Source: a virus
Length of the DNA: 20,957 bases
Strand: one strand, 5' to 3'
IMG/VR virus record: IMGVR_UViG_3300046804_002588
Span: 1 to 20,957 of that record
Part shown: positions 16,501 to 20,957 of the stretch, one piece after another
How positions within the stretch are numbered: the first letter of the stretch is position 1
Layout: every line of letters begins with the position of its first letter
Position numbers and translations under genes: made by a program
The notes under the pieces: generated by a model
The model's database searches: none
What the model was told of the DNA's origin: nothing
The model's input: only the letters and a program-made list of their open reading frames with translations

Positions 16501-17312
16501 TCAAGAGTTCCTAAAATATAAATACCTCTTTTAGTGCTAAATTGCATTAATGCTATTTGATTTGTAAAATTAGTAGGAATATTCCTATTTGATAGTACTT
16601 GTAGTTGAAAAGACTTACCGTAATAATTGTTCGGATCATTGTTCCAATCGTCCATTACAAATCTTACACCTCTCAATGACATATCTCTCAGTACGGTTGT
16701 CGGTGTTCTATCATATCCGTAGAGATTTATCCCAGGAGCAGTAACGTTATTAAATCCAGATTCCCATGGATTAGATGCTCCTGCCTCGTAAGAGGTCATC
16801 CCCATACCTGAGCTGAAGATGGTTAGATTATTTCGGATATTGGTAGCGTAATTCCAATCCCTATCTATTATGATCGATCCTAATGCTGTAGCAGGATTCG
16901 CTGTAAGATTTCCTCCTATTACTAGTCCATTATTACCCGGTATATGTGTGATACCTCTTAACTGGTTAAAAGTAGATCCATCATTCTCAACTAAGAAAGA
17001 TCCAGATATAATTAAAGAAGGGTTAGGTGCAAAACTGGCATTATTACCTACAGGCCAAGTCCCTAGTCCGCTTGTTTCTCCTATTACTACTAATGAAGCA
17101 GAAGCGTAGTCGTAAACTGCTCTTAACTGTGGTGTTGTAGATAACGTAGCTGGATTAAAAGTTCGTATAATTCCTTGTGTTAGGATGTTTCTTTGTCCTA
17201 TTGGTATCAAAGACATAGATCCGGAGACACTTGCCGCTCCTTCTATTACGTTTTCAACTCCGGAAAGGAATGTTGTTTGTCGGAATAATCCACTGTATAT
17301 TGCACCGCTCAT
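13518..17312 (-). CDS. Giant fibre/adhesin with YadA-like head repeats and heptad stalk
   Basis: The 1264-aa protein is the largest in the window. Residues 1-375 are a beta-rich N-terminal region with Gly/Asn turns. A seven-Gly linker (about 376-383) and an IQFN..NTFQGA segment follow. Residues 468-593 are nine consecutive 14-residue repeats of the form 'YSHAEGYxTxAxG' (GYNTLAEGAYSHAQG, GYNTRAYGQYSHAEG), the repeat of YadA-type trimeric adhesin heads. A second Gly linker and a second IQFN..GTFGGA segment precede residues 784-955, a triple tandem repeat of 55-62 residues built of ILNFSAS-type heptads that would make a trimeric coiled-coil stalk. The C-terminus (about 1120-1264) is a compact beta tip ending in CESARYGV. 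A terminator and TATTTATA-like element lie upstream. It is probably a trimeric host-binding fibre. Confidence 0.75.
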   Translation of the reverse strand: MSGAIYSGLFRQTTFLSGVENVIEGAASVSGSMSLIPIGQRNILTQGIIRTFNPATLSTTPQLRAVYDYASASLVVIGETSGLGTWPVGNNASFAPNPSLIISGSFLVENDGSTFNQLRGITHIPGNNGLVIGGNLTANPATALGSIIIDRDWNYATNIRNNLTIFSSGMGMTSYEAGASNPWESGFNNVTAPGINLYGYDRTPTTVLRDMSLRGVRFVMDDWNNDPNNYYGKSFQLQVLSNRNIPTNFTNQIALMQFSTKRGIYILGTLEPIGQGQTTIQAAQDITIVSGIQLSDYTPNTATSANDSQILLAARKQIRIAGARDNIPQSQFFLDQVLFFASQSTFPILNRPDYALAVQSGSGNTGTGVFQVGLAALGGGGGGGSALPGGTNYDIQFNQNNTFQGASNLAYAFQYRYNDTTTAGTVNPKVKLTGRLEVGTDVLASGLYAVAFGQSNNTQFPNYNAAKGDYSFIHGAYTEATGTGAHAEGYNTLAEGAYSHAQGNESQANGPYSHAEGYNTRAYGQYSHAEGYSTVANGGFSHTEGYSTMTNGSYSHAEGSGSRANGFASHAEGLFTIASGEGQHAQGKYNLSGSQALWILGDGTSEVDRHNLIEGHTGQVRFSGSLFVQPGQGYLPFESQSAVLTYNPTTGQIQLMNTSSIAVGGGGGSTSPGGVNQNIQFNDNGTFGGATRFNYNSSTGAVSISGSLTASGSSHRVVGNVTISGSTILQLSGVPSTTISSGNNNPQLIVINTSTGQLQRAQFIESDPVFNSFSSSFLPNRLTGSFVTTSSFNNYTSSINSFSASILNFSASILNYTSSVNTTIAGLNNYTQSINNRTGSFVTTSSFNAYTSSINNFSASILNFSSSMLSFTSSVNTTIAGLNNYTQSINNTTSSFVTTSSFNAYTSSINNFSASILNFSSSILNFSASILNYTSSVNATITSLNNYTQSINNKTGSFATTASNAFTGTQVITGSLFVATGSIPFASESVVLTINPTTGRFERMLTSSINANKDGYWIFDSVNKTLFTSGGFSTVQITGSLYVSSSAGGYGNTVTVAKDNTVTGINTIINSTFISSSNIDAPALYIYQANTLARPLNVQGGIGIYISSSSPNGYHQIFGQLAVAPGITGNDASRITFLSGSYEAGMVRKKVTETSTGFIVTSGSNVVHAKSSYSLAGRTIHFPGSQSADYGLTFTVVVQNASSPQGIGTTNFSCANALIEDPTTSVFQFGYLLENIPNGVYKYIYLNMSGSGNAWVCESARYGV
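14448..14963 (-). repeat. Three tandem stalk repeats (165, 165 and 186 nt)
   Basis: Three in-frame copies start at 14963, 14798 and 14633, each beginning (G/S)SFVTTSSFN and ending NNYTQSINN. The third is 21 nt longer because it carries one extra heptad (NFSASIL). A partial fourth start (GSFATTASN) is at 14447. Inside each copy the ILNFSAS heptad recurs. The repeats encode residues 784-955 of the large fibre. Confidence 0.85.
15534..15911 (-). repeat. Nine 42-nt repeats encoding the YadA-like head
   Basis: This block is exactly 378 nt, nine units of 14 codons with the consensus (G/x)YSHAEGYxTxAxG. The copies are diverged at DNA level, so they are older than the stalk repeats. They encode residues 468-593 of the large fibre. 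Confidence 0.8.
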
Positions 17313-17328
17313 ACTTTATCTTTTTACT

Positions 17329-17336
17329 AATAAATA
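17329..17336 (-). promoter_or_regulatory. TATTTATT element upstream of the 1264-aa fibre gene
   Basis: The coding strand reads GTATATTTATTAGTAAAAAG, starting within a few nt of the U tract of the preceding terminator. The core ends 16 nt before the fibre ATG. It differs from TATTTATA in the last base. It could start the fibre transcript. Confidence 0.45.
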
Positions 17337-17338
17337 TA

Positions 17339-17366
17339 CAAAAAAACCCTACCGTTAAGATAGGGT
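17339..17366 (-). terminator. Rho-independent terminator after the 99-aa gene
   Basis: ACCCTATC (17366-17359) pairs with GGTAGGGT (17353-17346), giving an 8-bp stem with one U-G pair and a 5-nt loop, followed by a T tract. It lies 22 nt past the stop of the 99-aa gene and directly before the element of the large fibre gene. Confidence 0.8.
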
Positions 17367-17388
17367 CTATTTTTAATTTTGTGAACTT

Positions 17389-17688
17389 TTAAACTAATCT
17401 GATTGTTAAAAATGCTGAAGTGTTTGGAGCACCGTCCCAGTTTAAGTACATACCTCCTAATGGTACACCTCCAGCTGCTGCTGTTGTATCGTCTGTGAAA
17501 TAGAGACTTGAAGACATTTTGGGGAATAGTACATTACTTCCCGTAATCTCCATTGAAATCTGTCCAGGGTTACTGCAAACTGCAAAGCTTCCTGTCACGG
17601 CAGGTGCAGAAGTTAAATATAAAAAATTACCGTCTAACTCATCAATAGTTAATGCGGATCCTTTTGTGCTTCTTAGAATTAATCCCAT
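17389..17688 (-). CDS. Small Gly-Ser virion-type protein
   Basis: The 99-aa product starts MGLILRSTKGSALTIDELDGNFLYL. The 'G..LT..ELD.NF..L' start is one I associate with phage fibre and fibre-associated proteins. The C-terminal part, AAAGGVPLGGMYLNWDGA, then FLTIRLV, is a short beta tip of the type found at fibre ends. It is too short for a shaft, so it may be a minimal tip, a decoration protein or a remnant of a larger fibre. An A-rich leader and a TATTTATA element 12 nt upstream precede it, and a strong terminator follows. Confidence 0.65.
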   Translation of the reverse strand: MGLILRSTKGSALTIDELDGNFLYLTSAPAVTGSFAVCSNPGQISMEITGSNVLFPKMSSSLYFTDDTTAAAGGVPLGGMYLNWDGAPNTSAFLTIRLV

Positions 17689-17700
17689 TGTTTGTTTTAT

Positions 17701-17708
17701 TATAAATA
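17701..17708 (-). promoter_or_regulatory. TATTTATA element upstream of the 99-aa gene
   Basis: The coding strand reads GTAACTATTTATAATAAAACAAACA and then ATG; the core ends 12 nt before the start. It is the ACTATTTATAATAAA subtype and fills most of the 28-nt gap after the 166-aa gene. Confidence 0.5.
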
Positions 17709-17716
17709 GTTACTTT

Positions 17717-18217
17717 TTATGAAGATGCTATAACGTACTCCAGTTGTGCGGAGTATAAAAATTGATTTCCGTCGTAAGTTTTCGCCTTGATTACGTCAAA
17801 GGTGGTGAAGTCAGAATAGTACTGCTGATCTACATACGTCTCGGATACGTAATCTGTAGTGTTAGATGCATTAAATTGGCCATTGCTAAACATTATAGAC
17901 TTTGTGGCATCCAAGAAAAGAATGGTGCTCTCCAAGTCTTCTTTAACAAGGTATATCGATACACCGTAATCCTTACTTAAATTGGTTATCCTAATGTATT
18001 TCACAACTGATCTTACGAAAGATCCGGCTACTTGCGACTCTTCATCATCTACAAGTCGTAGAATCTCTATTCCTTTATTTTTAAAGTTATTAGATACCGT
18101 ATCTACATGTCTAACGATTTGATTAACTCCAGGTATAACTGTAGTTGTATTCATTATCATGTAATCATTAGATGGTAATTTTATACTTTCTTGTAGCTGT
18201 ATCTTTAAATCTGGCAT
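17717..18217 (-). CDS. Unknown 166-aa beta-rich protein
   Basis: The product has alternating short strands and no recognisable catalytic motif. Features include QIVRHVDTVSNNF, SVVKYIRITNLSKDYGVSIY, a strand pair STILFLDATKSIMF, and a closing FLYSAQLEYVIASS. The 'KYIRITNL' followed by 'YLV.......FLDAT' pattern resembles small virion proteins of marine T4-like phages that I recall without function. It sits between PhoH and the 99-aa gene, each preceded by its own TATTTATA element. It is probably a minor structural or decoration protein; this is inferred from position only. Confidence 0.65.
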   Translation of the reverse strand: MPDLKIQLQESIKLPSNDYMIMNTTTVIPGVNQIVRHVDTVSNNFKNKGIEILRLVDDEESQVAGSFVRSVVKYIRITNLSKDYGVSIYLVKEDLESTILFLDATKSIMFSNGQFNASNTTDYVSETYVDQQYYSDFTTFDVIKAKTYDGNQFLYSAQLEYVIASS

Positions 18218-18228
18218 CTTCTTTTTTG

Positions 18229-18236
18229 TATAAATA
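18229..18236 (-). promoter_or_regulatory. TATTTATA element upstream of the 166-aa gene
   Basis: The coding strand reads TTGATATTTATACAAAAAAGAAG and then ATG; the core ends 11 nt before the start. It fills the 23-nt gap after PhoH. A start site about 7 nt downstream would make a nearly leaderless mRNA. Confidence 0.55.
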
Positions 18237-18240
18237 TCAA

Positions 18241-18930
18241 TTAGTCTCGATAATCCTCGTATACCTTCAGGATAGGTTCTACTATCTCATGTCTATGGTT
18301 AGTCTTTAGTGTAATCACTCTTACTCCTCTAATATTCTCTTCTAGTCTGTTGAAGAATCCAATACCTGAATCTTTTTTATTTTTTAAATCAGTTTGAGAT
18401 AAATCTCCACAGAACATCATCTTTCCTCCCTTTCCTAAACGTCCTAAGACGAGTTCTGTTTGAGCATGTGTGATGTTCTGACATTCGTCTACGATAACTA
18501 CATTGTTTGGAAAAGTTCGACCTCTCATAAACGCAAATGGAACGATCTCAATAGTTCCGTCTGCTATCATCTTATCAATCTTCTCTTTATCGTATAGTAA
18601 GTATAGGTTTGCATAGATTGGAGCTAGCCATGGATCAAGTTTTTCTTTGATGTCCCCTGGTAGAAATCCTATCTCCTCCCTTGCTACAGTTGGTCTTGTA
18701 ATTACAATCTTTTCTGTGTCTTTCTTAAATAACATATCTAATGCTATCTGACATGCTAGAAGTGTTTTACCTGAACCTGCCATTCCTTTAAGAAGTGTGA
18801 TTGGGGTTTGAAGGACTATCTCTTTTGCTGCCTTCTGCTCATCGTTAAGATTAATCTTAAACTTGATTGGGTTTTTAGGTCTTCTCTTCTCAGCGAAGAT
18901 TGGATCTGTGTGATGGTTGCTAGTTGCCAT
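18241..18930 (-). CDS. phoH: PhoH-like P-loop ATPase
   Basis: The 229-aa product carries the PhoH-family core: Walker A GMAGSGKT at residues 49-56, the conserved ITRPTVAREEIGFLPGDIKE around 77-96, Walker B VVIVDE with CQN at 144-152, and MMFCGDLSQTDL at 171-182. PhoH proteins are cytoplasmic ATPases with helicase-like folds; their role in phages is unresolved. A longer reading from ATG 18975 (244 aa) is possible, but its extra 15 codons would be the TATTTATA element itself. ATG at 18928-18930, giving MATSNHHTDPIF, is therefore chosen. The gene stands alone among virion genes: a terminator and an element lie upstream, and another element follows its stop. Confidence 0.92.
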   Translation of the reverse strand: MATSNHHTDPIFAEKRRPKNPIKFKINLNDEQKAAKEIVLQTPITLLKGMAGSGKTLLACQIALDMLFKKDTEKIVITRPTVAREEIGFLPGDIKEKLDPWLAPIYANLYLLYDKEKIDKMIADGTIEIVPFAFMRGRTFPNNVVIVDECQNITHAQTELVLGRLGKGGKMMFCGDLSQTDLKNKKDSGIGFFNRLEENIRGVRVITLKTNHRHEIVEPILKVYEDYRD

Positions 18931-18960
18931 TGAAACGTTATTTAGTAGTCGTAACTCTAG

Positions 18961-18968
18961 TATAAATA
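18961..18968 (-). promoter_or_regulatory. TATTTATA element upstream of phoH
   Basis: The coding strand reads TTGTTGATATTTATACTAGAG, immediately after the T tract of the capsid-gene terminator; the core ends 30 nt before the chosen phoH start. The direct terminator-element adjacency strongly suggests a promoter for a new transcript. Confidence 0.6.
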
Positions 18969-18973
18969 TCAAC

Positions 18974-18998
18974 AAAAAAGGGGACCGAAGCCCCCTTT
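18974..18998 (-). terminator. Rho-independent terminator after the major capsid gene
   Basis: On the coding strand AAAGGGGGC (18998-18990) pairs with GTCCCCTTT (18985-18977) around a UUCG tetraloop, a 9-bp stem with one G-U pair, followed by TTTTTT. It lies 23 nt after the gp23 stop and is the strongest terminator in the window, as expected behind the most expressed gene. Confidence 0.92.
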
Positions 18999-19021
18999 CT
19001 AAGAATTAGATTAAGTTACTA

Positions 19022-20728
19022 TTAGATAGTGTTCAAGCCAGATACATAGATCTTAGCGTAGAATTCAGGTCTCAACATCTTCTTAGCGTAGCGAGTCAAT
19101 AGACCTTTACGTGGAGTGAAGGTGTTTGGATCGTACACTAGAGGAGTCATGATTAATGGAATGTAAGGAGCAAATACAGCACCAGTTTCCAAGAATTGAG
19201 AACCACGGAAACCTAACAAGATGGTGTTTTCATTCATGTAAGGATTCTTGTACACTTTGTAACGACCGTTCATCTGACCTACTTTCTGTACTCCGAAAGC
19301 ATAGTTCATTTTTTCAGTGTTACCATTCACATCAGCAGCAAATCCAGGAATTGATTCCAAGATAGTAGATACTGTAGGAGATACTACCATGAAGTTAGCA
19401 CCACCGCGAAGAGTCAACTGGTGAATCTTGTTAGACAACTTCTGGATCTTAGTACCAAGAGTTTGGAACCATTGACCTTGAGAGTTGTAGAATCCAAGGC
19501 TTTGAGTGAAGTCAGAGCCGTTAGAGTTCAAAGTAGTGTTGTTGATAGCAGACCAGTACTCAGTACCTGCAGCAGCATCCAAAATCAACATGTCAAGGAT
19601 TTCCAAATCAATCTCAAGAGAAACGTACTCAGACATCATTGAAGTCAATTCAGCTTCAGCATCGATGTTCTGGTAAGCGTTCAAATCTTGAGCGAATTCA
19701 GGAGTCCATACAGCTTTCAATTTCTTGGTCTTAGCTACGATAGCTTGAGATTGCATCTGTACGTTGATCTCCGGAATACCGATGGTAGCAGTACCGCCGA
19801 TACCGGTAGCAGTTGTAGCACTTGGAGTAGAGTAGGTTGGAAGTGATTGTGTACCTGGATCTTCGAAGTCACCACGTGCATTATCTGCAGTCTTCTTAGA
19901 GTAGGTCAATACCACATTTGCAGAAGAAGCAGCAATGTTAGCTTGAGAAGCAGTAACGTAGAAGTTCAAAGTAGCATTACCATCGTAAGAGAAGAATGCG
20001 TTCAAGTTAGTAGCAGCAGTTACGGATCCGGATACAAGAGTGAAAGAACGGATAGCTTCTAGATCTGCTACACCAGCAAAACCTGTGAAAGAAGCAGTAG
20101 TAAATGCAAATTTCTTAATCTCATTTCTAGCAGCAGAAGCAGAAAGAGAAGAATCGTAGTTTACATCTGACCAAGAAGCAGAAGTAATTGTTAATGCTGT
20201 AGCAGAAGTAGCTAGTGCGAAAGTAGCAGATTGTGAAAATACGTTAGTAGAGTAAGAGAAACGACCAGCTCCATACAAACCGCCATTTGTAGCGTTAGTA
20301 GAGAAAGGATATTGACCGTTAGTACCGCCGCCGTACATTGAGTTACCTGCAGTGAAAGGAGATTTAGTAGTTCCGTATTGGAAATCCAAGAAGAATACTA
20401 GTCCAGATGGTAAGTTCATAGGTTGTACAGAAACGAACTCTTTAGAAGCGATCTGTCCGAACACCTTACGTACCAATGGAAGTGCAATACCTGCCCACTG
20501 CTCACCAGTACCTGTGGTGAAAGAAGCACCAGTACCGGTATTAGAAGATTCAACAACAAGTTGCTTGGCTTGGTTCTCAAGCATCATAGCCATGTTGTTA
20601 CGATTGATTTCGCCATCTAGGCCTTCAAGTAAGCCAGTTTTAGCCCACTTGGTTGCTAATCTAGCTGCATCTGATTGCAAGCTTTTCCAAGGATTAGCTG
20701 ATTCAAGTAATGATTGAATTGTGCTCAT
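19022..20728 (-). CDS. 23: Major capsid protein (T4 gp23-like)
   Basis: The 568-aa product is longer than T4 gp23 (521 aa). The N-terminus up to about residue 60 is the expected cleaved propeptide: helical, with RNNMAMMLENQAKQLVVES matching the 'LLENQ' region before the T4 cleavage site. Glu60-Ser61 is the likely cut by a gp21-type protease. FVSVQPMNLPSGLVFFLDFQYG (about 97-118) matches the 'VQPM..P.G.vF' signature of gp23, and the C-terminal half (ARGDFEDP, AVWTPEFAQDLNAY, LGFRGSQFLETGAVFAPYIP) continues in the family pattern. Residues about 155-300 form an Ala/Ser/Thr-rich insertion. Codons look optimised (many aac, ttc, aag), as expected for high expression. The leader is A-rich with no Shine-Dalgarno. 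Confidence 0.95.
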   Translation of the reverse strand: MSTIQSLLESANPWKSLQSDAARLATKWAKTGLLEGLDGEINRNNMAMMLENQAKQLVVESSNTGTGASFTTGTGEQWAGIALPLVRKVFGQIASKEFVSVQPMNLPSGLVFFLDFQYGTTKSPFTAGNSMYGGGTNGQYPFSTNATNGGLYGAGRFSYSTNVFSQSATFALATSATALTITSASWSDVNYDSSLSASAARNEIKKFAFTTASFTGFAGVADLEAIRSFTLVSGSVTAATNLNAFFSYDGNATLNFYVTASQANIAASSANVVLTYSKKTADNARGDFEDPGTQSLPTYSTPSATTATGIGGTATIGIPEINVQMQSQAIVAKTKKLKAVWTPEFAQDLNAYQNIDAEAELTSMMSEYVSLEIDLEILDMLILDAAAGTEYWSAINNTTLNSNGSDFTQSLGFYNSQGQWFQTLGTKIQKLSNKIHQLTLRGGANFMVVSPTVSTILESIPGFAADVNGNTEKMNYAFGVQKVGQMNGRYKVYKNPYMNENTILLGFRGSQFLETGAVFAPYIPLIMTPLVYDPNTFTPRKGLLTRYAKKMLRPEFYAKIYVSGLNTI

Positions 20729-20760
20729 TTTTTTCTTTGTTTTTTTGTTTTACTTTAAAA

Positions 20761-20957
20761 TTATAGTCCTGCGAGCTTTTTCATACGTGCAATCACAGCG
20801 TCGGTTTCAATAGTTGCTTGTTTACCTGCCACGCTAGAAGCTTTGGATGCAAAGCCCATTGATTCTTTGATTGGAGCTTTAGTAGTAGAAGTAGCTTGTG
20901 CGGTAAGTGAAGTCACTAAAGACTCATAAACCAATTTAGCTTCTTTTACTGTTCCAG
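20761..20957 (-). CDS. Probable prohead scaffold protein, C-terminal part (gp22-like)
   Basis: The last 64 residues are visible, ending VIARMKKLAGL and TAA at 20761-20763; the start is outside the window. The segment is helical and Ala/Lys/Ser/Thr-rich (KEAKLVYESLVTSLTAQATS, AVIARMKKLAG), consistent with the C-terminal end of a prohead core protein, and contains SMGFASKASSVAGK. It precedes the gp23-like gene by 32 nt with no terminator between, matching the T4 order 22-23. The gp22 name rests on position and composition, not on a recognised domain. Confidence 0.6.
   Translation of the reverse strand, partial: GTVKEAKLVYESLVTSLTAQATSTTKAPIKESMGFASKASSVAGKQATIETDAVIARMKKLAGL

Noticed and set aside
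16517-16524. TATTTATA copy inside the 1264-aa fibre gene
   Set aside because: It encodes part of GIYILG in the middle of the gene with no start codon after it, so it is treated as chance.
11880-17280. Many GGATC / TCCGGATC strings across the fibre genes
   Set aside because: They come from the codon choice for repeated Gly-Ser and Ser-Gly-Ser turns, not from a separate site.
18931-18975. Longer start for the PhoH-like protein (15 extra residues, MLIFILELRLLNNVS)
   Set aside because: The added codons are the TATTTATA element and its flank; the chosen start at 18930 gives a normal PhoH N-terminus.
20352-20717. 121-aa rightward open frame opposite the capsid gene
   Set aside because: It is a shadow of the gp23-like gene with no family-like sequence; all other rightward frames are likewise antisense to strong leftward genes.

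Overview
The window is a leftward-transcribed block of virion genes from a contractile-tailed, T4-like (myovirus) phage. The genome is AT-rich. Most genes lack a clear Shine-Dalgarno sequence and have A-rich leaders instead, and the fibre proteins are rich in Gly-Ser/Thr-Gly-Ser repeats. Together these suggest a Bacteroidota (flavobacterial-type) host, but that is an inference; no host gene is present. Every credible gene lies on the minus strand. No tRNA, integrase, insertion sequence or CRISPR array is visible, and no gene-free stretch exceeds about 100 bases.

Reading in the direction of transcription (right to left): the 3' end of a probable prohead scaffold gene (gp22-like) and the major capsid protein (gp23-like), closed by a strong UUCG-loop terminator; a PhoH-like ATPase; a 166-aa protein and a 99-aa Gly-Ser protein, then a second terminator; two large fibre/adhesin genes (1264 and 573 aa), the first with nine YadA-type 14-residue head repeats and a heptad stalk; a neck cassette (gp13-like, a 118-aa unknown, gp14-like, and a gp15-like protein fused to a TIM-barrel-like N-terminal half); an 82-aa coiled-coil protein; two more surface-protein genes (427 and 583 aa); tail sheath (gp18-like) and tail tube (gp19-like), then a third terminator; and finally a gp26-like gene, an overlapping +1-frame ORF and the start of a probable tape measure gene.

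The products should assemble into one particle. The scaffold and gp23 build the head, gp13/14/15 join head and tail, and gp18/gp19 form the contractile tube. The gp26/overlap pair probably chaperones the tape measure, and the lectin, YadA-like and Gly-Ser fibre proteins supply host-binding surfaces.

The most interesting signals are: (1) a probable +1/-2 programmed frameshift joining the gp26-like gene to its overlapping ORF just before the tape measure, a lambda G/GT-like layout in a T4-like phage; (2) a gp15-like neck protein carrying a glycosidase-like barrel; (3) a recurring intergenic TATTTATA element ahead of ten genes, three times directly after a terminator, which looks like this phage's late promoter; (4) a 9-bp inverted repeat that would bury the gp13 start codon; and (5) a sequence module shared by the sheath and a lectin-like protein.
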